64,000 bases of DNA, from NCBI RefSeq assembly GCF_020740795.1, contig NC_067287.1, forward strand, positions 11,547,501 to 11,611,500, given 5' to 3'. The notes beneath the pieces were generated by a model. The model worked only from the letters and a program-made list of their open reading frames with translations, made no database searches and was not told the origin of the DNA. The stretch is from Apus apus. Lineage: Eukaryota > Chordata > Aves > Apodiformes > Apodidae. Made by a program: the position numbers and the translations under genes. This document shows positions 38,984 through 52,900 of the stretch, piece after piece. The stretch's first letter is position 1; each line of letters begins with the position of its first letter.

Positions 38984-41623
38984 CCAGACCTCAAAACCAG
39001 CTGCCCTGGGCTGATGAACACAGAGTTCAGCTTTACTCCACAGAAACCAGAGTCTGGAAACTGCTGCCTTAGATTTTTTTCAACATCGGATCTTACAAGT
39101 GCCTGCCAAAACCTTGGCAAAAGCCCAGCCATCTGAGGGTGCTTCACAGGGAGCATTTCAGCAGCACTGGTCAGTCAGAGGTTCCAGGAGTCCTGGTTGC
39201 CAGCAGATAAAATGGTATTTGGAGTCTTTTCCTTTGTACCCTCCTTCCTTAATCGGTAAATAAAAGCAGGACGCACAGAGACAGCCTAGCATCCTCTCAC
39301 CATCAGCCAAAGAAAATAACAGGAGAAACTTAGTTTCCAAGCAGTTCCAGCACAGAGCAGTTAGGTACACAACTGGATTAGCCAAAGGCCTGCATGGTTC
39401 CAGTGGAGCCATGGAACGCTCAGAGATGCTGGGCTGCCAAAGGCAAAGGAAATGCCAGTGTTTGGCCCCGACACTCAGCACCTGCCGATAAAAGCTAATT
39501 TTCTCCCCCTCTCACTTTTCAGAATTTACTCCTGCAATCCTGCTGTACCATTACAGACCCAATCACACTAAAGTCAACCTATTAAATTAAAATGAGGTGC
39601 ACGTGGACAACAGTCCCCACTCCCCCGAGTGTGGTTTCGAGCAAATTACTTGTTTCATAGTTTGTAAAATCCAGTTGGCAGGGACTTAGTATTATGCTAG
39701 GAAATCCATACAGGGAACACTTCCTTCTCATAATGTAGCACGATCAAGAATATGGAGTGTGATTTTGCTTTTTATTTTTTAAAAGGAAAGCAGCCTATGA
39801 AAAGATGCCTAGACTAATTCACCAGGTCCTGACTTTTCTTTGGAAAAGCAGTAAGATTCTAAAACCAAAATCACCCATGAAGCAAACCCACCTGAAACAA
39901 GTCTCTCTCTGAAGCATTCTCTTAGAGCTCACTCATGGGAGTGATATCTGCTTTTTCACTCCCAGATGACATGCTGTAAGAACACAAACCTCACCCCTCT
40001 TATCTTTTTTGACCATTAATATAATTCTATCTTTGTGGATAACTATTGAGAAAATTTTAAGTCAGCAAGATTTAGGGACCTAATCTGGTCTGAGTGGGAG
40101 TTGAAAAAAAATTCCCAAGGCTGTTTAAAGCAACTGCTACTAGTTAGGATGCTTTGGAGGGTCAATGGGGCTATCAGATCCAGAATGCATTTTTACATGG
40201 GGAGGAAAGAGGAAATGGAGATTTGCTAGGTTGCTTTTTCTTGATTCAGAAAGTAAGTCTCTTTCAGTCTCTCCTGTAGGAGTTGCTCTAGTTTGAGCAA
40301 ATAAGGATGTAGTTATTGGGTCAGAAAGAGACAGGTAATTCCAACAGAAGCCAAACTATCCTCTCAGGTTGCAGAGGACTGGGGACTTATGCTCATCTTG
40401 GGCCTCCAGTTTGGGTCTCCCATATCCCAGAGTATTCATTCTCCTGGGATTCTCTCCAGACTGCCTTTTCCCTCCTTCTGGTGGATGAAACAAATCATAC
40501 ATTTCAGGACCTTTCATGAGATGGGGAATCCATTGCCTACCCAGCTGCTACTAGTTTGCTCAAAATGCTTGGTCCCACTTCCCTCCATCTCCTGGTCTAA
40601 CACCAGGACTAACAGAGACCTGTGGGCTATTTATATCTTGCTTAAGCCAATGCTGAGAAACAAAGTGATCACAAAATCCTTGCTCAGCCTCTCTGCTGTG
40701 TACACGTTTTACCCCTCCTCAACAAGACTTAATCTGCTTAGGGTTAATGGTGTAAAGGATGCCTGAGACTTTAACAGGGCTGGAAGACCAAACTCAAAAT
40801 TGCAAGAGCAGAATCTCTGATTCACTACAAACCATTTGTTGTCAGCAGTTTTCTTCCTGATAAATGATTCACGATTTGAAAGCCCAGATTAATCACTTTT
40901 AACCATGGCAGAAATTCCCACCTGGCTCTGGATGCCTGAGCATCTACTGCAATGGGCTGGAAAGTCTGAATGTGTGAAATGCCCAACTGTTTAAACACAC
41001 CAAGTAAGAGGTTTTACACAGAAGATACTTTTCATTCACAGTTTGTAGAAAAGACTGTAAAAAGTACATCAATTTCAGCTTGACTGATGCAAATATAAAC
41101 ATAAACTGACTTCACTAGCAAATATAAACACCAACTTCTGCTTTACTGGAGGCAACAGTGTAACAGTGCAACTAGGATCCAAACCTGAGCTACTAATTAA
41201 ACAGCCTTGGAAGCAAAGCTCCGAGCTCATGATACACTCTAGTTCACAGTAACTAAGGCTTTTGTCAGCCATTTGATGTAATTGTTTATTGTGTTCAAAA
41301 TGTATTTTTCAAAAATCATTCCGATTATAAACCAGATTAGTCATGACCCTGTAACAGAAGGTAAATTATTCTCAAATATTTTATATTTGTGCATTAACAC
41401 ATGATTAGCCAAGAAAAAATGAATGCCCAAGTCCAGGAAGTAACTGACAAAAGACTGAGGGGGAAAAAATGAGAATCCTTAATTTTAATTTTATTATGGT
41501 GTAACCAGCTGTAAGGAATTACTGGTCTGAAGCACAGTGTGCAATTGTCCTATCCTAAACATTTACTAAAGCCTATAATTCAGAATGATCCTGACAAGTG
41601 ATGTCTCTACTGGCAAGCTATGA

Positions 41624-41666
41624 TTTCTTTTTTTTTTTTCCTTTTCCTTTTTTTTTTTTTTTTTTT
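41624..41666. repeat. T-rich pyrimidine tract
   Basis: Two long T runs separated by CCTTTTCC; low-complexity pyrimidine sequence. Confidence 0.9.
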
Positions 41667-43079
41667 GAGAAGCACACGTTTCTCAGCAATTAGCACAAAT
41701 ACAGGCACAGCCCATGCACAGAAATGCTCAAGCACTTCTGGGGAACTGTATTTCTTTCATGCTAGCTGCTTTAACTCTGAGATTAAAAAACCCCAGTAAG
41801 TTCTGGACCGATCATACCTCATGGTTTGTGGGTAAGCAAGAGAATTCCTGTTTTAAATCAAGTGGCATAAATTTGTATTATTTCCTAAATGCAGGGCAAA
41901 ATGCTTGCTACTAACATGAGGATGGCATGAAAGAAAATTACCATGATCTTATGTAAAAATCACTAAGCACAACATGAAGTAACTATGCTAACAGAAAAGA
42001 AAAAAAGCAAAACAAACCACAGAAAAAAACCCTAATAAATTAAGCTACTTTCACAGTAGGATATTAGGGACTACCAGGCAGCTGATTTTTTGAGTGAAGA
42101 GGCTCATCAGGTACCTAATAAGAGAAGATACTTGGCACAGCTCCTTCACTGTTCAAATTGATGTTGTGGTTAACAAGCTGGCTACCATACAAGGCTGATC
42201 TGGCTACCAGTATTCCAGATTACTCACTAATGACTTCAGCAACTTAATGAATGCCAAACGTACAGTGCCATTAATTGGGCAAGAGAGAAGAGGGAAAAAA
42301 TACTGAGAAAAGAGGTAAGATGCCATTCACCTCCTGAGCAGCACAGCGCAGTGCAGAGTTGTCCATTAGCATGGCCTTCACTGAGGAACCAAACTAGCAA
42401 CAGAAAATGAGATTGGCAGACTGAGGAGCAAGAGGAGGAATTCAGACCCAAGGCACAGATAGTTATTCATTGTAAAAAGCTGTTTTGTCCACCTGTTGAG
42501 TGCCAAGGCAGAGAGAGGCCGACGCTCACTCCCCCAAACACCCCGCTGTACTGCCTAGCACCCCTGGACCCCGGGCTGTCCCCAGCAAAGGGCTGGTGGG
42601 CACCCATCCTGCACGTGCTGGCTCTTCCTAAACCCCCACCAGCTATGGGCGTACACCCAGTGGGGAAGAAGCTGAAAAAGGCTAATTAATTATAAAAATA
42701 CTGGTCTTTTTTTAAATTTAATTTTTGTTCAAAGTGAATCACAACTTCCTGCCCCTCCCTCTCCCCTGCTTTGAAGACACAAATACCTCCAGATCAATGT
42801 CAGGGGTTTTTTTTAAGCATCAAGAGTTTAACACATTTCAACGGCTGCTAATGCAGGTTTTACAGTGATGATTTTTGTCAGAGAAGAGATTGTTTATGCA
42901 ACTCCTTAAAGATCAAAAAGGTAAACTCCCATATAAAAATGCAGATTAACTTTTGGCACGTAAACGCATAATATACATAATTACTGCATTATCAAAAGGA
43001 TTATGCATTTATCAAAAACAGCTGAACATAACACTTTCCAACACGTATCTGATATGGCCCAACTGGAACTGGAAGGGAG

Positions 43080-43121
43080 ACTGTACACCCTATAAGGGTC
43101 ACTGTACACCCCTAGAAGGTA
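43080..43121. repeat. 21-bp imperfect tandem duplication
   Basis: ACTGTACACCCTATAAGGGT and ACTGTACACCCCTAGAAGGT follow each other with a 21-bp period, about 0.6 kb beyond the PDIA5 3' end. Confidence 0.8.
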
Positions 43122-43689
43122 ATTAATCACTCCTACCACAACGTACAGAGACATTTGACAATACTGATGTCAAAAAAGGAGGGTTCAGTTTTCATTTTAC
43201 CCATGCTCTACTGATTTTTTATTCTTGGCTTAATTCACTCAATACATTCTATAAAGGTATGTAAACAGTCCTTATTTAAAGACCAGAGAGATTTAAATTA
43301 AATCAACAGATTTGGACTGGTCAACGTTAGTGTCTTCATTAACGCATATACCTTATTTTATCCCTGAGCACCTTAAAATTGTTCCCCCAAATCAAGAACA
43401 TGTAACTATTTCACAAGAATGCAAAACTGCATTTGATAAATCTGTGTCTTACAAGTTGCACTTTCCTTCACTGGTTCAAAAAACAAAACCAACCAAACAA
43501 CAAAAAAAGTGTCCCCTCCCCTTTGTTTTTCACATGTACTGCAATACCTTAAAACAAAAATAATTCACTTTATCAAACACCACCTACAGACAGACTACAA
43601 AAATATTGCATAGGAGTGTCAGTGGGCATAGTCTCACAACATGAGAGAAACTGCTAAGTTTTCTTCAAAACATTATGGTAACATTCTAA

Positions 43690-43728
43690 TTTATTTTCAT
43701 TTTAAAAATCAAGTGGTTTCACTTTATT
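43690..43728 (-). terminator. PDIA5: Two candidate poly(A) signals for PDIA5
   Basis: Plus strand TTTATT at 43723-43728 and at 43690-43695 gives AATAAA twice on the minus strand, about 155 and 190 nt after the stop codon. Confidence 0.6.
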
Positions 43729-43761
43729 TCAAAATTGTACAAAATGGCCATGGCTGTTTAT

Positions 43762-43787
43762 AAAAAAAAAAAAAAAAAAGAAAAAAA
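43762..43787. repeat. A-rich run
   Basis: A18, G, A7; lies in the PDIA5 3' UTR as a U run in the transcript. Confidence 0.9.
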
Positions 43788-43880
43788 GTCTCTGTCTTGA
43801 GAATTTGTGAAGTCTCAGGTTCATTAACAAAAGACCTGGAACCATTCACAGTGCAGCGGAAGCTTCGATTGAGGCAGAAA

Positions 43881-43961
43881 CTACAATTCATCCTTCTTCT
43901 TTCCTACTCTTTCATGGTCTCGTTCTCTCAGTGTTCGCATGAAAGTGGTGAATCCAGACTC
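43881..43961 (-). CDS. PDIA5: PDIA5 last coding exon with KDEL terminus
   Basis: Acceptor CTTCAAAACCAG, then ESGFTTFMRTLRERDHERVG, KKKDEL and TAG (stop 43881-43883). Twenty-six residues: the last helix of the thioredoxin fold plus the ER retrieval tetrapeptide. Compare human TELGFTNYIRALREGDHERL as recalled. Confidence 0.94.
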   Translation of the reverse strand, partial: ESGFTTFMRTLRERDHERVGKKKDEL

Positions 43962-46900
43962 CTGGTTTTGAAGAAAGAAAAATACGGGTCACACTTTTAC
44001 AAACAAACCAAAACAATGCATCAAGAACACTTTACAATTTCTGCATCCCATGGCAGAATATGAACTAAGGAACAACTATTGCTTCCACATTGCCTCATCG
44101 GGCAGTGCTCTGCTCCAGCTCTGCTCTGCTGCAGTGCAGGGGGGAAATACCCACACAGGTGCCATATGTTAAACTTTGAGGAGATGGGACACAGAGAAAA
44201 AGGTCCTAAAATCACATAGGACATGGGGAAATCTGTGCCTAAAAATGCTACTGATAACTTTCGTCAAAAATGCTTGAAGAGATTTTCATGCCACGTTTGT
44301 ATCCTCCCTGTGCTAGACATCTACTGATTTAGTGCTAGAATTAGCCACGGAAAACAGGTCTCCTGGCGTCCACTGCTCTGAGGTTTACTCTGCGAAGTGG
44401 TTGGCCAAGGTGATTCAAAGGGTGTTGTGCCAATGAGCAGCCCTTTAACAGCACAATTCCTTGTTACTGAAACAGAGGTGTGAACAGACCTGGAAACTCC
44501 ATGGAAGGAACTGTGCTAAGCACTGCTCCCAGCATTATCATGATAGGAGATAACAAAACCTAGTTTGATGCTGCATAAGCAGAAGACCATAGGTCCCAGG
44601 AGAGGTGGAGGGGGAATACAACTGTCAGCCACAACAGAGATTGCAATGTTTCTGTTGGGCATTTTAATTCCACCCAAGAAAGTGTTGGCTGCATGCAAGG
44701 GATTAGTCAATCCACTTCCAAGCATAGGGATAATCATTTCCCAATTGCTGTTGCCCCACAGCACTCCTGTCTTGCTAAATTCCTTTTATCAGACACCACA
44801 GATCCTTCCTTCCATGTATCACTTCTGTAAGTACGGGTTAGAAATACAAAAATGGAGGCTGAAATTTTACTTAATTTTTGACCACTGCATCTATCTTTAC
44901 TTTTAAGAAAAGATCCACAATCAGAACTAAACACGGTATCCATAACAACACCTGGATCAGCACCATAAAATAGTAATTACTGAGGTCCATAATGCTGGAG
45001 AGAAGTGGGTCCAAAGCTCCATGCAGACTTCCTTAAGATACCGACTTACAAAGAACCTCAGAATTTAGCTTTTTTCTTCATGCTTCTCTATAATTTGGCC
45101 TGCTGTAATAGGAGCAATAACTTTTAGGCAAGGCTCTTATCAAAATCACTGGATAGCTTGAAGACCCCAAATTTTTCTTGCAGATCCTTAGTTTCTCCAG
45201 GCAATCAATCACAGCTGAGGAATAACCTCTCTCTAAGAGGTTATGACAAAGAATGCACACAAATAATTTGATTGCTCCCTTATTTTCGGGCACTTTACAA
45301 TCACAGAAGATAGTAATGCCATTCCTGCCTCTTGTATTCATAGCATTTAACTAGCTGGCCACAGGAAAAAAGAGTGAAACTTCAGCCCATGGACTAGATG
45401 GCACAATTGGCCTTTCCATCCTGAGGAGTGAATTGGATTCAGTGATAATGAGATATTTAGTTTTCCCCAGTCTCCAAAGGACAGCTTTGTCCCTGCTATG
45501 AAACCAATGGTCTGTCACCATTTGGCAGCCTGGAGGCCCCATAACACGTTTGCAGTAAACATGCAAGCCAGATCCAGAACTGACAGGAGTAAGTTCTCTA
45601 TTTTCTGGCATTTTTGCACCTGGAGCAGCCCATGCAATAAACCCTTTACTCTCACTCAGTCCAAATTCACTTGCAGACTTCAGTTTAAAAAGATTAAAAT
45701 ATACAACAAAGCATTACCAAATCTCCTCTTTTTTCTCTTCTCATATTCTTAAAATAGACCAAGCACATTCCTAATGCAGAGATGTACAGGGGTGTGGCAC
45801 ACAATGATTCATCCATATAAGACAGTAACAGAAGCAGTTAAACATCCTTCCAGCATGATAAAAATTTACCTTGCCATTTTCATTTCCAAGGCAGTACAGG
45901 CAGAGGAGATCCTCCTCTCTGTATTAGGTGATGACTCTTGCTTTCACTTACCCCTCTTTCTCCAGTATATTTTTCCACAAATTTCCCATAGTTGTAATAG
46001 TTGAAGGTGGGGTAGCCATCAACCCCCTCCTGCTTACACAGGTCATGATTCTGTTCTTTGGCACAGTCCACTGCAGCGTAGGCGATCTGAAAGACAAGAG
46101 ATCGGCATGAGGCAGGAGAAGACAAAGCAAGACTCCATGGTTAATGCTGCTGCAGCTTTGACTTAACATTAGGAGAGACCCAAGTTTTCTGCCAAAACTG
46201 CAACGGCTTTTGTAACAGCTCAGCTGTGGAGGAAGATCAGAGGGTGGTCAAGCCATGTGAATGGGAGAGCAGAAGCCTGCTCCCTCCAGATGAAATGCTG
46301 TGCTGCTTGCACAGCACCTGGCCTGTGCAGCTGCAAGGCATGTTCAACTCAAGGAGCAGAAAATCACCTTCCTAGCCTCCCCACTGAGCACTGTGTTAGA
46401 CTCCAAATGGGAAATCTAGAGGCTGTGTTAGTAAAATCACTATGAAATCCAAGCATGCCAGTCACAGCTATGTCCCACTGCAGTATTTTTCCTGCACATC
46501 GGCTTTAAGTAATAAATGGTGACAGGGTGTCTTTGATAGCAGCAACAACCCACCTAAACTAATCTCCTTCCTGTTCCATGGCTAACGCTTGGAAAAGTTA
46601 CCTCTTCTGCTCCTGGACAAACACGGCTGGCCACTTATGCAGGCTATTAATAGATAGATGATTTCTACCCCAAATAGTTGTTGTAAACTCCATTCAGTTC
46701 TCCCAAGGTCAAACAGGGATGGGTGAGAGCCCAGAGCGCTGTCTGCTGAGCAGTGCAAGTAGAGCAGAAAGTTGCTTGCTTGCACTCTCAGTCTGGTTGA
46801 TGTTTCCTTTCCAGTATTTTTTTCAGTCTAACCGTTAGGGTAGGGACTGTATGTTAAGTGCAGCAAAGTGGACTTTAGTTCCTTTTGAAACCTCTAGATG

Positions 46901-49900
46901 CTACTGTCACACAAACAAAGGCTGAGCAGGAAGCAGCCTGCCCAGGCAGCAGAGCAACACCCTCCGGCCCTGCCTGCTTCAGCACAGGCGCAGCGAGGAA
47001 GCACAACCTCACAGACCCAGAGGATCAGCTCAGGCTGACCCTAGTTTAAAGCATTTGACATTTGAAACCTGAATCTGTGAAGTACTGAGGAGGGGCTGCA
47101 CTTAGCATGTCTGATGTTGAAAGAAAAAGCAATTTATAGGCTTCTACTTCAAGCGGCCGAGCCCTCTGCTGTGCCTTCACACTGACTGCTCCCGCGAGTG
47201 GCAGCTCTGGCTCCGAATGTACCCTGCTGCTTAGGCAGGCCTGCCTTCACAGACCTACTTGGCTCCTCAGCAAAGCATCTAAGAGGGCCAGGGACAAGCT
47301 CTGCAAAGCCCCAAACAAATTTGCAACTGTGGGGTACAATTTATCAAGTGCTAATTTCACAGCAGACGCATCTTAACTTGAACCTTTAGTTCCATGAGCC
47401 TCCTTCAAACAATCTGATCAAAATACCTTTTGCTCTCATGACTTTAGGGTTGCAGTTGAACTGTTCTTCCATAATTAAAAGATCACTTAATATTCCAAAA
47501 TGCCCTCCAGTTTCATGGTGATGCTGTGAAAACGAGAAAACCTGATCTCATTATCCTAGCAGTAATTAAGGAGATTGGCAAAGCCAACTTCAGTTAATTT
47601 GCTTGTTTTGTTTTGGCTTTGAAAGCCTGACAAGACAATACTCAGTAAGATCTCACTTGGGTTTCTCTTCAGATGGAAAGCACTATATAAAATGACCGGT
47701 GTTCTTATCTTAAATATTTGGTTTCTGCTTTCCCGTTTTAAACACTAATAAGGCTACTGGAGAACTCTTGAGAGTTGTTAAAAACACGCATGATCACACT
47801 TTTTTTTTCCCCCCTTTTGTAAACAGAAAGACTCCTACTCATTTAGGGCCAGATAAAACTAAAAGTTAGGAGTAATACACTGCAAGAGTGTCATCTTAAG
47901 TATTTATGCCTTTCTAACCTTAGCAGACAGCCAAAATTTAGAGCCCTGTTGGCTACTTCAGTGTAAAGGAAAGCTTACAATGGAGACAAGCTTCTATTTC
48001 TTGTCACAGTATTAATGTAGAAAGAATACTGGAAGTCTTGGTTCCCTGAAAACAGAAAGAAAATAAAACTGTTTTTTTCTCACGGCTCTAAATATCACAC
48101 AGGAAGAGATAATAGCAGAAAAAGCAGAAGGCATATGCACTCATCCAGATCCTAGTAGCTGGTCTGAGGCATGAAACGGTTGTGACTGATGACCCATCTG
48201 TTCTTAAGTGTCTTGGAGATTAGGAAAATTAGATTTTAGTTCACTAGAAGGAAGAGAAACCCTCTTTTTATCTGTACCTCTCTGGAAACATCTAGACCAG
48301 CTCTGGTTGAAGCAAAGAGCCCTACTTCACTTACAAAAGGCTTTTGTGAGAACAGCCCCAAGTGAGGAGAAAGCATGGTGGAGGGATGCAGTGCTGTAAG
48401 CCACTGTTAACCTTGTTCAACACATCTTTACTTGTTGCCTCAAAATGGGAGACAGTTAAAACTATGAGGTGGCTTCTGAAATAAATGCTTAGTAGTCTGC
48501 TTGAGATACAGCACTCCTCTAGTGCACACATACAACTAAGCTGGTCCCTCTGTGCATTTGTTGTGTGCAAAAAAGATCCCAGTCCAAGTCTGGCTGCAAC
48601 AGTCACATTAGCCTTAATGCTAGGCCTTCTAACAGGTCTAGTGGCAAGGGCTGTGTACATCTAGAGCAGCATTTGGAGGACGCGTCCATGGTCTTTCTTT
48701 CTCTGAAATGCTCCTGATACAAGCCCCACAGACTCATCACTGCTCCTGCAACACATTATTTTGAGCCCAGCTCTTCAGAACATACGTTCCTATTTGGTTA
48801 TTCTTACAGCCAATGAGCAAGGAAAACCAGCAACTTTCAAAAGCCTTGTAACTCATACAGACCCAAGCAAAATTTCATAGAGAGTCATCTAATTCCCAAG
48901 ACTCCCAAGGAGCCTGCACTGCAAATCCCTGCTGCCAACAGTAGCTGAGTAGAAGCACTTAAGAGAGCTTGAGTGATTACGTTCGAGTGGAAATGTTAAG
49001 GCAGCCTAAATATAGAGGATGCTACCATCTCTCTATGCACTCATCACCATAGCATCACAGTCCTAATTGTCTTGCCTGTCTCACAGTGGAAGATCAAATA
49101 TAGTGCACTGCTAGGAGAGAAAAGGAATGCTGAAAAACATTTGTAGCAAAATGCACTTCTGGACTGAGCACCAATTTCAATCTCAGTTATATTAACTTCA
49201 GACAGCTGAACTCTGAGACATACCAGAATTTCAGCAAACAGCACCAATGACCTTTGTTCTGTTCATGTTTTCATGGATGCGAGTATTAAACTTGGAGGCA
49301 GAGGCCACTCCAGAACTTTTCAGTTAGGGTGAATTACTTCATTACTATACTGAAAGGCTGCACATAAAAAGATGCAGCCCACTAAAAGAAAGGCTTTGCT
49401 TGAGTCCTGGCTCAGGTGAGCAGTGATACACTGCAGAGAGATTTTCCTCCGATTCTCAGTCTTCTTGGTACTGACCAGTTTTTCTGAATCACTAAAGGGA
49501 AACTGAGTCAGGAAAACTAACAACCTAAAAAGCTTCTACCAAAATGTGTTTAAATACTTATGAAAAATATTACTCTCAGAAATTATCTTCATATTCAACT
49601 ACCAGCAACAAGTTACATGGAAATTCACTGAAAAGTATAGGTTAGCAGGATCTATATGCTTTGCTGGTAAAAACACAAACTTGATTCAAACTGGAAATTT
49701 CAGACAGATTAAGCATAAAACAACTCTGATATATGTCCAGGAGCAAAGGCATTTGCCATCACCTCTAACAAATTCCCTCTCATCAAGGAGGGGAAAAAAA
49801 CCTTTCAAAATCGGTGAGAGCAAGAAATTCTCCTATTGCTGGTGTAATATATGTGTGTGTGTATATATATTTATATATATGTCCACTATGGAAAAACCCA

Positions 49901-52900
49901 GCATAACAGCTTTCAGAAGACAAGACTGATGTTATGGAGATCTTAAGATTGTTAGGGGCTAGAATGTATTTATTGTGATTTTCTAACTTTTCCCCTAACC
50001 AGAGGGAAAAATTCACTGAAAAAACATTTCAGGAAGAAAAAAACCTAAGTGCTATGTCTGCACTGCTTTAGATATTGACAATACATCATAACATACAAGT
50101 TCTCTCTCCAGAGGCAATGCTGTTCAGGTTTATCACTATCCTGTTCAGTAGCTGTAGCAGAAATAGAATAGTTATCAAATAAAATGATAGTCAATCAGAG
50201 ACTGTGGACCCCGGAGGAAGTTCTTTGGAGTACATCCAGCTTTCTCATGTTATTGGTAGTTCCTCACAACTGGTATGCAGCTTATAATTAATACCAGGTT
50301 ATATGCATAACAATTATGCATAATAATAACAACAATAAAATACCAGGTTAGTATGCTTTTCTTCTTTATTCCACAGTCAGTATTGTTTAACACAACTCTA
50401 GCAACATTTGGGACTGGAAAATATCTTTATCTGAAAAGGGAAATCCCACAGCAATGCTTCATGGTTTTACCAAAGAAGAAGGAGCTTAACTACAGTTGCA
50501 AACTTAACTCCACATGGCATTAGAGCGTGTGTATGACCAGCTCTGACCAGCTCTTAAAATGGGAAAATCAAACATGGCATATTGTTCAGATGAAGTGGTC
50601 TGATCATGAACACTGAGCTGTTGTAAGAATCTGAACGTTTCATTTAGGTGCTTAAATAGAAGTGGAGCTATGCTGAAAATGTGACCATTGGTCTCCATGT
50701 ACCTCAACTCTAATAGAAGGATGATACCCTATTTTTTTTACTGTGTGTTAGAAGGTAAAGGAAGTACAAGCAGTATCATCTAATCATACATCAAGAATCA
50801 CAGTTCCCTTCCAACCAAATTTCAAAACAACTTTTTCTCTAGAGGCACCTTGCAGGTAAGGAACACAATTACATCCAGTGGATCAAATAGACGTGTAGAG
50901 AATTGAAAGCAGGATCCCTTGACCTTCCAGGCAAGTCCTCCTTTCTATTCTTAAACTTCTTCATTTTAACAGTTTGTCTCCCAGTCACCATACGACTGTA
51001 TGGTAAAAGTACCCCCTGCAATCCTAGTTGCTCTCCTGTTAAAAAATGTACTGCCACACACTGGTTTATTGATTCAAGGAAATAAATCTCTGCTGGAGCT
51101 AATATTGACTTTTGTTATGAAAATGGAAGTGAATAACTAACTGAATATTGATTTAAGGGAGGAATGATATATGGTAAGGTTAAAAAAAGTTAAAATAAAA
51201 GTAAAACTGCAACATGGAAAAGAATGCTTCCAAGCAACATTTTTAAAGTATAGTCAATTCCAGACAACAACTACCTGATTATTAGGAAAAAAAGTCTGTT
51301 GCTGCCAAAAGTGGATCCTAACAGCAGTTATGAGCTGGCCTCCTAAAGCTTGTTCGAATTCAGCTGCTGTTCTCAATTTGAAAGGCCGTGCAAATGGAAG
51401 ATTCATTATGAGCTGCCCTGATGTGCCATAGCAGCATTACCAGAGCTGCAATTCATCAGCTGTTCTCAAAGCAGGCCTGTTTGCAAAGGGAAGACTCATT
51501 AGTAGGCACCATGATGTATAGTGCTAGCATCACCATATTTAGTGAGTCTAATTAAAAAGACATTCAACACATGCTTTTTAAGCAAACAGGGATCAAATTC
51601 TTGGCCAAACTAAAATATTAACTCATTTGGATAACTGTACAGTGATTTGGTTGGTATAATGATTTTAAACCATGGCTCACAATACACACTGGGGACTCGA
51701 CCAGTTTCACTGGTCTTGCAGGCCCCTGCAAGCATCCCAACTCAGCCCATCACCTGCACCATTTCCAGCAATCTCTGCCACAGCTGTTTCTCTACAAATT
51801 CATTGGAACTCAGCTGCACTGCTCTGATTTAGGTCATTGCACTTGTACAGGGACAGTCTTCTGTGAAAATGGAGAGGACTGGTCTAATAGCTGCCCCTTT
51901 GAGGGAGGTCCAGGAATTTGTTACTGGTCAGCTGTGAGGAGTCAAGAGGCTTCCTTCAGCAAATCCAAGCTGGAGCATTACAAATCAGTTCCTCCAAGCT
52001 GAACTTTATCATCAGCCAAAAGGCAGAATGCAGATTTTTTTAAGATTCAGCTGGTGTCCTTTCAAGACTTTCTGGAGTAGTTAGTGAACATGCCATCCTG
52101 CTCCTCAATCTGTTCAGCAAACTGACAATCCTTACACTTGCATTTTCTGATGTACACCGGTCATTGCCAACACTTAAGTTGTGGAGCACAGGCCAAAGGC
52201 TTTCCCCTGGCAGCTGCATGCAAAGAACACAGTGCCCCAAGGCAAGAATGCTCCAGATGGTGCTTTTTTTTTTATTTCCTCCCCCACCCCGTCACTGAAT
52301 AACTAAATTAACTGAATAACTGAAAGCAATATGTTAATTGCTTCACTGGACTAGCCTCTCCACTGACCTGGTCTCACTGGCACTGACTTTCTCCAGGTAC
52401 ATGGAAAAACACAGAGGCTCTGGTTCATGAGTTACACCCAGAGCCCTGTTTTGCATTAGCCACACAACTGCCCTAAGCAAGCGAGCAGGCTTGGGATTTC
52501 TGCTCAAACCACCAGCAGTGATGTGGCCAACAAGAACTGACATTTGGGGCCAACGTTTCGAGCGCTGCATTTTTAAACTCCAGCTCCTGCAGTGCAGATG
52601 ATGAAAAAGTACACAGCATTACACAGAGCCCCAGGGGAGGGGTTTTTTTGCGCCAAAACCACCCCCTACAGTGAAACTGCAGAGCCGAAGATACATATTT
52701 AAACACTTCAAGCTTTGCTCATTTCCAAAATTCCAATGTAAAGACTCAAAGTCTCCCAAAGGATACCTTTTTAAGATACCATTTATATACAATTCAAGAC
52801 TAGAATGTTTTTTGATTGCTTTTCAGCTCCTGCAGAATTAAATGCTTAATTAAAGGACCACCCCTATCAAAGATACAGTTTAAATGCTACTATACTCTGT

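Larger units (their letters stand above)
30611..43660. other. Intergenic region between SEC22A and PDIA5
   Basis: About 13 kb with no exon I can recognise on either strand. Contents seen: old CR1-like sequence near 35.3-35.6 kb, T and A runs (32686-32703, 33575-33645, 38953-38983, 41624-41666) and small direct repeats. Open frames of 100-145 codons at 31.7-32.1 and 37.1-37.6 kb overlap on both strands and match no family I know. Confidence 0.65.
43670..43880 (-). other. PDIA5: Probable PDIA5 3' UTR
   Basis: About 200 nt from the TAG stop to just beyond two minus-strand AATAAA signals. It includes a T run (complement of A18 at 43762-43779). Confidence 0.55.

Noticed and set aside
38932-39156. 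Poly(A)-tailed retrocopy read from the minus strand ending in the 31-nt A run
   Set aside because: No poly(A) signal precedes the run, no recognisable gene sequence and no flanking duplication; treated as a mononucleotide repeat.
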